Positions 12,082 to 23,080 of a stretch of DNA of 64,000 bases are shown here, one piece after another. Position numbers and translations under genes: made by a program. The stretch is taken from assembly GCA_024364735.1 (NCBI GenBank), contig JAGFNQ010004757.1, forward strand, positions 312,421 through 376,420, given 5' to 3'. The notes under the pieces were generated by a model, which searched no databases, was not told the DNA's origin, and was given only the letters and a program-made list of their open reading frames with translations. Origin of the DNA: Boesenbergia rotunda. Taxonomy: Eukaryota; Streptophyta; Magnoliopsida; Zingiberales; Zingiberaceae. The first letter of the stretch is position 1. The number at the start of each line of letters is the position of its first letter.

Positions 12082-13721
12082 GTGTGGGCGACGAGCTACC
12101 AAGACGCAGAGTCACTGAAGGCCTCCAATTAATCCTTTTCTTCAAGCTTCTTCCAAAACACCAACATAAACCCTAGAAACCTAGGGTTTTCTTGCATCGG
12201 CAACCACCTCATTCACCTCCTCTTTTGCGCCACCGACAATTGCCCCTATCCAAGAGACTCCGGCCACAAGATAGCTGAGGATTGGGAGGATAGGAAGATG
12301 AAGAGGATGGAAGAAGAAGCTGAGACAAACTCCTTCTTCTTCCTAAACAACCCGCAGCCTTCTTCTCCTCCTATCCAAGCTTGCCGGCGCCAAAAAAGGA
12401 CAAGAACCTTGCTGTCCGGCCGTCGACCTCCTCCTCTCTAAGCTAAGACTAGTTCCTTGCCTCAAGGAGACTTCAGCGACCTGAGAAGAAGCGATGGAAT
12501 AGGAAGAAGAAGGAGAAAACCCAATGTAAACCACACCTCCTTCTTCTTCTTGTTGTGGCGACAAAACACCACTGGTAGGTGCCTTTTCACCTTTGCTCCA
12601 CCGGTTACAACTATCCCAAGGATTCCATCGGCTAAAGGGGAGAAGCAAGGAAGAAGAAACCGAAGGAGATGATGCAAAAAACCTTCTCCTTCTTCTTGTT
12701 TCTTACCGCCGGCTTTGATGGGGTTACCGCAACCCTAGGAGAGAAAAGGAGAGAAGGGTTTTGGGTTTTGGCTCTTTGGTGATTAATTGGATTAATTCTT
12801 GTTTCATGACTCCTATGGGGTATTTATAGGGCTAAGGTAGGGACCATGAGGAGGAGTTGGTTCTTGGCCCGCTAATGGATCCAAAACCCGATCCATTAAT
12901 GGTGATCCATTCCACTAAAGGATCCCATTGAACTTCCTCACCAACTCCCATATTTTCATATGGGCTCCACCTATTATGAGTCGTCAATCTCCCCATGTTT
13001 AAGATATCAAATGCCTGATAATCAATTTAAATTACTGATATTTAAATTAATTATCCTCTAGATCCTTGATTAGTATCACTCAACCTTTTCATCATGTTGG
13101 ACCATAGTCCACTTGCAAGATTTGACATGACGATCCTTTTGAGCTCATCAAGGGGGCATCATCATTCCGACTCACTAGGACACGGATTCCATAAATAATC
13201 AACGACACACCATATAATTAATATTATCTCCCAATTTACTGGGTCTATCGATTTAACAGAATAAATCTCGCCCATTGGTAAGTCAAAGAAATAATAATTA
13301 ATTATATGTGCCCGTTATTATTTCGGGATTAAGAGATCGTACTCCATAATATATATCCGAGGTTTAATCCAATTTATAAAGTCAGTACAAAATTGGATGA
13401 CCTCTCTTTTGATCCTACTTAATGCACACAAAGTGCACTAGTGTAATTCTATGGTTAAGACAAACCACACCTAATTACACTACAACCATCCCGATCGTTT
13501 GTCCAACTCTATCTCGATTGTGAGCCTCTTTCTTATACTTTTGCAAGGAACTTGATAACATGATTTTCTGTGCGACACCATGCACCATGTTATCTACAAT
13601 GCTAAGTATGAGTCATTTTGTGCATACACTAATATAAATATATACCGTGTGATTTTACGATTCTCTTTAAAATGTAAATGTATTCTAACCAAAAGCAAGA
13701 CTTTTAGTACACATTCTAACA
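12082..13721 (-). mobile_element. Reversed family-B LTR, 5' 1.64 kb only
   Basis: Read on the minus strand this is an LTR from TGTTAG (13721) to GCCCACAC (12082), lacking the last ~430 bp. It forms an inverted repeat with 10026-11647. Its broken edge GTGTG at 12082-12086 is the complement of the CACAC at 6106-6110 that starts the LTR tail on the other side of element B, so both edges come from one target site. Confidence 0.85.
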
Positions 13722-14097
13722 GTTGACACATGGACTGAAAAATCTATGTGGCAAAATCCACTGAGCCTGAACGACTCTCTCTCTTTGACTCCCGAGACCC
13801 CCTCGGGAAGGTAGACTCCCGAGACCACCTCGGGCAAGCCTACTCTTGAGATCACCCAAGGAAGATATATGTCCGAGATCACCTCGGGAGGTCAGCTCCC
13901 CAAGATCACCTCGGGAAGACAGACGCTCGAGACCCTCCCGGGCCAAAGGACCCCGAGATCACCTCGGGGTAGCAGAGCCCAACAATCACCCTATCCGATG
14001 GTCCAACCTCAAGTAACCGTTCCCCTTTTTGTGGATCTACGGATAATTACCATCAATAATTATGAGATAATCATGACCCATAGTATGCGGCCATTAA
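13722..14097. other. Unassigned LTR-like sequence, left part
   Basis: There is no coding potential. It starts with GTTGACACATGG, holds a 27-bp minisatellite (13789-13977) and ends in AT-rich DNA. It continues across the solo LTR at 17616. The whole looks like U3 of a gypsy LTR, but I found no boundaries that prove it. Confidence 0.4.
13789..13977. repeat. 27-bp GC-rich minisatellite of hairpin units (about 7 copies)
   Basis: Seven units follow the pattern CTCCCGAGATCACCTCGGGA plus a variable tail. Most can fold on themselves because CCCGAG pairs with CTCGGG around a 4-5 nt loop. Units 3 and 6 are the most changed. Confidence 0.85.
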
Positions 14098-15142
14098 TGT
14101 AACGATCGCAAAATCCTCTCAATATTTTCCTTTAAAATATTGATCATGCCTATATGGATTCTTGAGTAATATATGAATACTAGCACGAACCTTAGCATGA
14201 TTTCTTATATAGATTAAAAAGCTAAGTACTAATGAGCCTTACATGGGCTCTTCTAGTACCATGGCTATTAGTGGACCTTAGGTAGAATTTAACATAAATA
14301 GGAATGAGTTTCAATTAGGAATATTAGTATGACTCTTGGTGGGCTCTTATGTGGGTCTTGCCAAAAATAAGAGTAAATGGAATAAAAATAATATGCATGC
14401 ACCAAGGATTGAACCTTGGACCTAGAATAGAGGCAAAGCCTCATCATGCATGTACTAACTAATTCACCTAGCAAGGGAGTGCTATTGGGAAAGAGAGAAG
14501 AATTTAGTTGAGGCTAAAGGAAGTTGAAGAGGCACCATGTGAAGAGGCACCATGCTCCTTCACTTAGTATAAAAAGGATGTATGAGAAGTGAAGAGGCTT
14601 AAGTTACTTTTCTTCTACCAAGGCTCTTCCTCTTCTCTCTTCTTCCTCCTCCTTGCCGTGAGCCACAAGAAGCTTTTCCCCTTGGAAAACTTCACAAGAG
14701 GACTCCCTCTTGAAGATCCAAGTTTTTCTACAAGGCTACAAGGGCAAGGGGTGTTCTAAAATCAAGAAGGTTTTCATTTATTTTCTCTATTCAAGGTTTA
14801 TAACCAAGATAAAGAGAGGTAAGACTCCCTCACCTGTGGTATAATAGTTTTTTTTATATTGTCTATCATGATTTAAGTTTTGTTTGGGCTCTATGTTGAG
14901 AAAACTATGTATTAGGGCTTTCTAGGGTTTTCGGCCAGGCAATCTTTTGGGGTTGGGATGATATTAAAACCTCACTTATGCTTTCTAATGCTTTCTCATG
15001 ATAAATAAAGAATGAATTGTGAGTTGTGGAATTTTTGTAGCACCAAAAAGACATATGAAGTTTCGGCCTCTCTCTCAATTCCATGGTTAGGATTAGATCT
15101 AGCCCTCCAAGCATGCTTATTATGATTCCCTATGATATAATG

Positions 15143-15430
15143 GATGTTAATTGTGAATTATATGAATTTTCCATGGACTTAAGACCCCTCTAGGGTTTTG
15201 GCCAACACCAAAATGTTAGGGCTAGGAGTTAGGGTTAGCTCAATCATGTGTTCTAATGGCTTCCTATGGCATTGTATATATTGTATTGGATGTTAATTGT
15301 TAATTATATGAATTTTCCATGGACTTAAGACCCCTCTAGGGTTTCGGTCAAGACCAAATGTTAGGGCTAGGAGTTAGCGTTAGCCCAATCATGTGTTCTA
15401 ATGGCTTCCTATGACATTGTATGTATACTT
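15143..15430 (+). repeat. Two tandem ~146-bp units inside solo LTR G
   Basis: Both units start GATGTTAATTGT and share TTTTCCATGGACTTAAGACC and TTAGGGCTAGGAGTTAG; they differ by a few substitutions and small indels. Confidence 0.85.
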
Positions 15431-15985
15431 TAGTTATGGTACCTCACATGTTACTTGAATAATGGGACTCCCATCTACAACTTCCGGCCAAGCATCAAGT
15501 TTAGGGTTGGGTTAGTCTAAAGTTTCAAGTGTACTTGGTTATGACTTATTATGATGTAGATATATGTTCAAGCATGTTGTATGAATTTTATAATGCCTAA
15601 ACCATAACTTTATGTGCTATATGCATCATGACCTTGTATGCTTATATTATGTGTCATGTTATAGTAGGTTTTATTTATGGATGTTTTAAACCATATACCA
15701 TGAACCCATGTGTTGTGAAGTATGTATCATGTTTATGTAGAATTATGCATGCATTAGGTTAAATGCCTTGAACATATGTATATTATGGTTATGAAGACCT
15801 ATGCATGTTTTATGTTGAATGTCATGAACCTATGTAGTATGTATCATGTTCATATAGATCCTACCCAAGCATGCTTTATGATAGATACCATGATCATGTA
15901 TGCTATGTGGTATGTACCATGTATGTAAAAACTTATCTATGCATGCTTACCTTATGTACCATGATCATGCAAGCTTTATGAACTA

Positions 15986-16150
15986 AGATGATGTTTATGC
16001 CTTAAGGCATAATTATGTATGTATGTCATGCCTTATGAATGAAGATGATGAATGAAGATAATGTTCATGCCTTTAAGGCATAATGATGTGTGCATGACAT
16101 ACCTTATGAATGAAGATGAGGTTGATGCCTTTAAGGCATAATGATGTTAT
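15986..16150 (+). repeat. Three ~55-65-bp units with a GCCTTTAAGGC palindrome
   Basis: Each unit has ATGCCTTTAAGGCATAATGATG, followed by TGACATACCTTATGAATGAA in two of the three. The first copy has lost one T of the palindrome. Confidence 0.75.
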
Positions 16151-16329
16151 GCATGAACTATGAATGATGAAATACTGAGTATGCTTTATACCATACTTCA
16201 TGTACTAAGATCATGTTTATGTTTTCAATTATGCTATGTAAGCTCTATGAATGATGAAATGTGATGAAAACAAAGAAGCATGTGAAGCTATTTTACTTTA
16301 TGGATGGGCTTGTACCGGACCCAAGTAAG

Positions 16330-16465
16330 GTCCAAGGGATGGGCTCCTTATGAAAGCCTCGGTGTGGGACTAGCGTAGCTGTCCCCGGTTCTGGGACTAC
16401 CGCAGTTGTCCAACAGGGATGGGCTCCTTATGAAAGCCTCGGTTCTGGACTACCGCAGCTGTCCC
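16330..16465 (+). repeat. Repeated GGGATGGGCTCCTTATGAAAG block
   Basis: The block occurs twice, each followed by GCCTCGGT and a GGACTACCGCAGCTGTCC-type sequence. A matching block appears reversed near 29790-29830 in the other family-G solo LTR. Confidence 0.7.
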
Positions 16466-17615
16466 TAGGTTGAAGGTAATCTAGTACCCTAGTAGGTCGA
16501 GATTAGCTACCTCGCATTTACTTAGGGATGCGCGCAAATGATGGATGTATGTATGTGGTACAAGCCGGGGCCCCCCATGATGTTATGATTTATGTTTAAG
16601 TATTTATGATTATGATTTTCAAATAAGCATCCTTATGTTATGTGCAATTTAACTCATGCATTCATTCATGTTATGCATTTATGTTATATCAAGTATGTCA
16701 TATGCCTATGTTTTATGTCAAGAACTTTTCTATGTTAAATATTTTATGTGCTTATACTTTATGTCAAGTACTTCTTATGCCATGAGCTCTATGTACTTTC
16801 ATTTCATGTTAAGCACTTCCATATGATTATGTATTTCCATGTACATCTATATGCCTCCTCATGTCAAATGCTTTATAAATACCTACTCATGATATGCTTT
16901 TATTTTATGTTACACTCTCTATGTTATGTCTTTCTATTGACGATATGTGACGTATGATTTTAGTGAGTAGGAAAGGGTCTTACTAAACCTATGTGCTTAT
17001 AAGTTTTAATTTCTTATACCGTAGATCAAGCAAGAGGATACTAAGTTAAGGGAAACAGTAGGAGGAGCAAGTGTGTGTATGTGGCAGTAACATGGCAAAT
17101 TAAAAGAAAAAGAAAAAGATCATATTATTCATAATTGTCACATGTCTTATGTGTTGCATTGTCATCTTTACTTTCATGCTATACCTTATGATGGTTTTCT
17201 TAATGAACAACTTATGATGATTTCTATATCGTACTTTATTGCCATACTTATCATTGCTAGATTATGATGTTAACATGCTATACCATGATGTGTTTGTTTA
17301 GAACAATAAGTTTAATACAAGCATGTTCAAGAATAAGTTAGGATAAGTTATGTTTAATGCAAACATGTTCAAGAAAATTATGTCTCGCATGCAATTTATA
17401 TTACGACAATGCTAAGTTTACCAAGTAACCATGTTTAAGAATGATAGCTAAGATATGTCAACATGATTAAAGTTTTAATTGCATGGTTTAAACGCATATG
17501 TATGAAGTTTTAAATTATTCCGCTGCATTAAGATCTTCATATGCGTATATGTATGTTTGCGTAGCGCCGCCTCCCGCCTACATCGTAGGGCGGGAAGGGC
17601 GGGTGTTACAATTAA

Positions 17616-18010
17616 AGCCTTGATTATCGCAACGACCTGGATTTAATTGCTGTAAGGATCGTTACGAGGATTATCTAATAACCGACAATTGAGGGGACGT
17701 GGAGATGGACGTGGGGACACGTGTGATCGCCGCCTCAGGTATATAGGTATTCCAACCCCCCAGGTAAGGGGGTTACGCTCATCTTGCTCATATTTCTCCT
17801 TATTTCTTTCTCTTTGAGAGGCTCTCGTACTGACTTGAGCATCGGAGTGGGCTCCGCCGGACAATCTCCGGCGTGTTCCCATTAACGCTCATGTCAATCT
17901 CGTAGGGTACGAGCTCTTTCTCTCTCGTCATCGTCCTCGTGGGCTAGACTCTGATGACTAATCATCTGTGTCTATTCCTTCCGGAATAGGGGAGAAGATG
18001 CATAGAATAA
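17616..18010. other. Unassigned LTR-like sequence, right part
   Basis: This continues 13722-14097 across the ATTAA target site. It has a TATA-like GTATATAGG near 17737, then CT-rich sequence and CCGCCGGACAATCTCCGGCG, a short inverted repeat. I see no protein-coding feature. Confidence 0.35.
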
Positions 18011-19305
18011 AGTATTGAAGGGATGTTTTAAAATTTATATCATGATCTGTAAACAACTCCTAATTATTTAGTGCGTGGCTTACATCATGAAGAAAAAGCA
18101 GAGCACTAATGTGAACAAGAAGATCCTGCCACCAACTTGTCATTGATCAAATTAAGGCACCACTTTGCTTCCGTCATACATTTCATCATCTCCTTCGGAA
18201 GGTAGAAAATTTTCAACTTCTACCCATCAAAATAGAAGAGAAATTGGACAGAGAAAAATAATGGCGACAAAATTAGAGAGATAAATAAGTTGATCCAGTC
18301 AAGTTGGAGAGAAAATGAAGGGTAGATAGAATGTTGAAGTGTTTCAAAAGCAATAGTTTTCTTTTGGATCTCATCGTTGCAATTCTGAGGGGAAATGTTG
18401 AGGGAGAAACAATAATACCAATCTTACAGAACCTAAGCAATAGCTTCTAAAAGAATATACAACAAAATTGTATCAGTGTCCAATATTCTTTACTAAATTA
18501 TAACCTAGTCAACAAAATTCATCATATATACTTAGAGAACTCATGCTTAGGAGTAAATTAAATAAAAAGTATATAAGAAGATCAACAAAGTGAAACAACC
18601 TTATCCATTTCATAGAAACAACAAGCTTTGGCTCATTCACTTCCCTAAGTCAAAGTATATTCTAGCATTTTCAATAATGTCTCTACTTTTGCAACCATGT
18701 AAGGTTTTCATGAGAATGGATTATCAATTCACTTCATAGTCGAACAAAAAAAAAAGGTACGATTGATACTATCTTCAAACTAAGTAAAATAGAAAAATGC
18801 ATATTCGTATATCACATAAAAGCATCAGGAAGTGGAAATCACTAGGAAGCTTAGGAAGGTTGGCATAGTACTTCAAAGATAATGTTACTATTGCACTCAA
18901 AGCACCGCACTTCAAGGCATAAGCTATCAAGGATACTGTATAACTACATTTAGCAAGTAAAAAAAATAATCTACATTGATCAACAAAGATAAGCCTCAAA
19001 GCAATGTATCTTATATGACTGAAGGAAGTCCAATGGGCAAGTACAAAGTTACAAAGTCATTGGTCAACAAAAAGAAGTCACAAAGTGTTGCATCTAAATT
19101 GTAGCAGGAATTTAAACTCTACACCTATTGATTAGCTCCAATCATTGTGCTAATTTTCTATCCTGGCATCATTGTGGTGTTGCCGTGTTGGGTCACTTCA
19201 TGACAATCTCTATCTGTGAACACTTTCAAACTAAAAGTATATAGCAAACATATTGTTTCAAGGGGAAAGTAGAATCCACGTCCAATGAATTACAATTGAT
19301 TTGCT

Positions 19306-19353
<48 letters not shown>

Positions 19354-19432
19354 AAAAAAAAATAATATATATATATACTTCTCCACCTTATATTCTTCTT
19401 CCGTCGTCGTGCCCTAGCCTATCCACCGACTC
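18011..19432. other. AT-rich anonymous sequence
   Basis: There is no recognisable gene. It could be intergenic or promoter DNA of the candidate gene fragment whose GC-rich part resumes at 32128. A TA/A microsatellite lies at 19306-19377, and the last ~50 bp become GC-rich (CGTCGTCGTGCCCTAGCC). Confidence 0.4.
19306..19377. repeat. (TA)n plus poly(A) microsatellite
   Basis: About 20 TA units run directly into a run of about 15 A, followed by a second short TA run. Confidence 0.95.
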
Positions 19433-20074
19433 TGTAACGCCCGCCCCTTACCGTTAGGCGACGCGTTACCTTTTTCCTACTTAACTTATATTATTGCATA
19501 TGATTCAAAAACATTGCAGCGGAAATAAAAAATAAATATAATCATATGCAAAGGAGAAGGAGTGTAAATATTAATCATGTAACATCTAATAACATCCATA
19601 CTTAAATAAACTCCAAAAGAACTAGCAAGCATCGTGCATAAAGTTGCTACATATGTCTTATTAGAAATAAGAACTAAGTCCATAGATGACACTAAAGTGG
19701 ATCGATCAGTCAAGTCACACCACACACATTAGCCCTTCCTGCAGCTTCCCTTTCTTTAGTAATTTCTATGTTGATCTGCAACATAAGCAACCAAACTATA
19801 AGTATGAAACTTAGTAAGCTCTTTCCTACTCACTAAATCCATACGTCACATGCATTTGAGAGACATATAACATCTTATGCATAACATAAAAATACATAAG
19901 ACATATAAACATATGAAGGCATATAAACATAGAACATATGCATTGTAAAAATATTTAGGATGCTCTTTAGAAAACATAGTAAATAATACTTTAAAATCAT
20001 ATACATCATCTTCTTTGGGGTCCCCGGCTTTGTACCCATTCTTTCTTTTGCGCGCATACCCCTATGTAGGATGC

Positions 20075-22062
20075 TGTAACGCCCCAAAATTTCCATTTTA
20101 AGTCCTTAAAGTCCTTAGAACTATTTAAAAATGTTTTAGAAATATTCTAGATATTTTTAGGAATTTTTAGAATATTTTTATGGAATTTTCCGAGTCCGTT
20201 TAGTATTTTTAAAAAAGGAAAAACTTTAAAGGGCAACAGGGGGGTTGGAACTCGCGACCACAGGAGGAGCAAGCCCTTAAGGGCGCGCAAGTGACCGGCT
20301 GGGCTAGGGTATCAAGCACAACAAAAGGTGGAGAGAAATAATTTTATAGAGTAGTTACGTTTTTTCATGAAGAGGTATTTAAACCCCGCTTAAGTCGCGT
20401 GAAACCCTTGGAGGAGAATTTTCGGCTGCGTGCGAGAAGGGGGCGAGGGAGGGGCGGCGAAAACAAAAGGGAACCTAGGTTTTCTTTCCTCCTCTCCTCT
20501 CCTAAGGGGCGCCGGCCAAGGAAAAGCAAGGAGTGCGGAGCGTTTCGTTCGTCTCGACGAGAAGAACACGTAGGCACGGACGGTTCGTAGAGATCTCAAG
20601 TTTCACCCGAGCCCTAGTCGTCTAATTTCGGTTGTAAGTCTAAGAAATCAAGGTAAGTACTGCTCACCTGCAGTAAGAGGCGGTTTTCCGCAAGAATTTT
20701 CCCTTAAAAGTTTTAAAAGAGATATTTACCTTTAGTTTAAGATTTTGCATGTGATCTTAGTTCATTATATGCTTATATATATTTGATAGAGTACCCTATG
20801 TGAGTTTAGGGTCTAAGAAATCTATAAGAAAAGAAAAGAAAGATGAAGAAAAAGAAAAGAGAAGGCCAAGGCCTTACGAAATCCCCAAAAGTCAAGACTT
20901 AGGGATTTGGGCACACAAGGTGTTCGATAAAATGCCAAGGCATTTAAAGATAAGAAAGAAAAGAAAGAAAAACTATTTTATTTTCTAAGGCCAGTACCCG
21001 GCGTCCAAGGGCGTCGTTAAAGAAATCCAGGTGTCCAATTCCAAGGTCTTGGCCCTGGTAGACCAAGGTCTGCTCTATTAGGATTGGCGGCTCGCTACCC
21101 CAACCTTTTAGGGAACGCGCATAAGATGGTACTTACGTCTTAAGTGGATCCAAGTGAGTTATTATTTTCAAGTATATGCTTTAGCAAACTTTTTCTAAAG
21201 TTTAAGGAAATTTTATCTCATGTGATTTCACATTGTTTAAAAAGCATGCCTGCACATTTCGAGATTTTGTGAGCTAGATAGTACTTGCTAAGCTTTATGC
21301 TTATTAGTTGCAGTTCCTCTTACTGCAGGTAAAGGTAAAGACAAGCAATTCTGAAGGAAGGCGACGAGGCGGTGCTGAGTGACGTGTGTGTGGTGGCTGA
21401 CCTTGGAGAGATCCTTGGGATGAGACAGTTTAGCCTATTTGAAATGCAATGTTTAAGATTTCCAAATTCCAAGTTATTGTGTTATGGAGTTTATTAAACA
21501 TTTATGCTTCGGATAGTTTTACATGCTCAATTTTGTAGAATGAAGATTCCATGTTATTTCAATTAGTATGCATACCTTTGTGAATGCACTAGATGAGCAA
21601 GGGCATGAGTAGTTTAACATGTGAATACATTGCATTTTAGACTTATTCTTGAGCTTATTATTGTTCCCTTTTGGACTAAGTCCTAATTGTGCTTAAAATG
21701 CTTGTAAATTCGGTAGAAAAGTAATATTTACATTCTATAAAGTTCTAGAAATATTATTGCATGTGCCAAGATGTTGTTAGTTTTGAATTAAGTCTTATTG
21801 CTTTAAATATGCTTAGAAAAGTTGCATGCATATTTCATAGTGCTTTAGAAATGTTATAGAACCTTGTGTGATGAGTTTAAATAGTTAGAATTGCTAGTAA
21901 TGTGCCATTGTATCATGCATGACTATTAAAGTTAGAATATCATTTTTAGATAGATTGAATACAAAAAAAAATAAAGAAAGTTCCGCATTTTTAGTCGTGC
22001 ATTAGAGTCAAGAAGTAGACAAGTAGCGGTCCGTCTAAGGTAGAGAAGGCGGGGTCGCTACA
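20075..22062 (+). repeat. 5' LTR of element C
   Basis: The 1988-bp LTR runs from TGTAACGCCCC to GGGGTCGCTACA. A TATA-like TATTTAAA lies at about 20372-20382. It carries a 15-bp inverted repeat (20666-20680 and 21316-21330) around a strongly conserved block (20985-21157). Compared with the 3' LTR it has an extra ~9 bp near 21970 (AATAAAGAA). Confidence 0.95.
20985..21157 (+). other. Conserved 173-bp block in Tekay-like LTRs
   Basis: The block from TAAGGCCAGTACCCGGCG to GGATCCAAGTGA differs at only about three or four positions from the divergent solo LTR at 48093-48264, while flanking LTR sequence differs much more. It is also at 28661-28832. Its function is unknown. Confidence 0.65.
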
Positions 22063-22064
22063 GT

Positions 22065-22076
22065 TGGTATCAGAGC
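22065..22076 (+). other. Primer-binding site (tRNA-iMet) of element C
   Basis: TGGTATCAGAGC, complementary to the 3' end of plant initiator tRNA-Met, lies two bases after the 5' LTR. Confidence 0.92.
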
Positions 22077-22210
22077 AGTTCCCATTCTCCAGCATCACAC
22101 ACACATCAGCATCAACCTTGCCGTCTTCAAGTAAGAAAGCTTTAAGTTTCAGTTTTTCTATTGCTCCTTTACTTAATTGCAGTATAGAGAAATGCTTAAG
22201 TACTTACTCA

Positions 22211-22923
22211 CAAGGTTCGTAGAATCGCGATCCTACACAGGATCGATTTAGGGTCAGGATCGGATCGGTCAGGATCGGATCGTAAAATCGTACGATCCTA
22301 TCAAAAACCCTTAAAATGAAAAAATATATAATTTTTATTAACACTATAATGAAATAATCACGTTTAACTTCAAGAATATTCTATTTATTACAAGATGATC
22401 CAATTTAATTGTCAACCTATTAGATAATAGACATCTAAAGACTCATCATTTTAGAAAAAAGATATAACATAATATTATTAATCAAAAACTAACTAAAAAA
22501 TAATTAAATAGATATTTAAATAATCTTAAAACACTAACACTAACGATATAAAAGATCAAGAAAATAATAAAAAAGATTAATAATCTTCTGGGCCTCTGAA
22601 AAGGCTTTAAACAATATTTTTTGGGATTCAATCTTAAAACTAACTTGTAGATCTTTGAACGAGTTTCAATTTGATATATTATAGGTCACGTGGTTCAATC
22701 CGAGTCAAAAGTTATGACCTCTTAAAGCTTTCATCGATCCTGTTCCGATTCTGTTCCGATCCTGTCCGATCCTATACGATCCTGTCCGATTCTGTCCGAT
22801 CCTACCGATCCTGCTGCGATCCTGCTACAAAAAACGATTCTGCGCGATTCTGGATCGTTTTCTGCCGTAGGATCGTAGGATCGTACGATCCTACGATCCA
22901 GGATCGCGATTCTGCAAACTATG
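22211..22923. mobile_element. hAT-like MITE in the leader of element C
   Basis: The 713-bp insert is flanked by the perfect 8-bp duplication CTTACTCA (22203-22210 and 22924-22931). Its 24-bp terminal inverted repeats (CAAGGTTCGTAGAATCGCGA and, in reverse, CATAGTTTGCAGAATCGCGA, both followed by TCCT) match at about 20 positions. The ends are rich in GATCCT/CGATCC tandem motifs (22737-22900) and the centre is AT-rich. It encodes no transposase. TSD length and the CA start suit hAT. Confidence 0.88.
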
Positions 22924-23080
22924 CTTACTCATATGTGCATAGAACAAGGAAGCATGTTTAATACCTTAGTATCACGGAATCATGTTTAATCCCTATAATG
23001 GATATTAGGTTGCTAAGTAAGAAGGCAAGTTTATACCTAGAGATGTAGTAGTGATTTCTTGTTCCCTTATGCATTATTAG

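Larger units (their letters stand above)
14098..17610 (+). mobile_element. Solo LTR (3.5 kb) of a gypsy element, family G
   Basis: It begins TGTAACG and ends GGGTGTTACA, and is flanked by ATTAA (14093-14097 and 17611-17615). No polyprotein lies inside. Its ends and the block near 16310-16530 (GGCTCCTTATGAAAGCC, AGGTAGCTAA in reverse) match the reversed solo LTR at 19433-32122. The TGTAAC...TTACA ends and size suit the Tekay/Del chromovirus lineage. It contains several tandem repeats. Confidence 0.88.

Noticed and set aside
13789..13977. CRISPR-like repeat array
   Set aside because: Units are contiguous without unique spacers, and the genome is clearly eukaryotic.
17643..17882. 79-codon minus-strand frame
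   Set aside because: It lies in LTR-like sequence with a TATA-like site, and there is no homology or codon pattern to support it.
20390..20599. Overlapping open frames on both strands in the element C LTR (and again at 28065-28274)
   Set aside because: They lie in GC-rich LTR sequence, repeat exactly with the LTR and have no domain features; they are accidental.
22065..22076. tRNA-Met gene
   Set aside because: Only the 12-nt primer-site match is present, without tRNA arms.
22671..22961. 96-codon frame in the element C leader
   Set aside because: It is a translation of the GATCC repeats at the end of the MITE.
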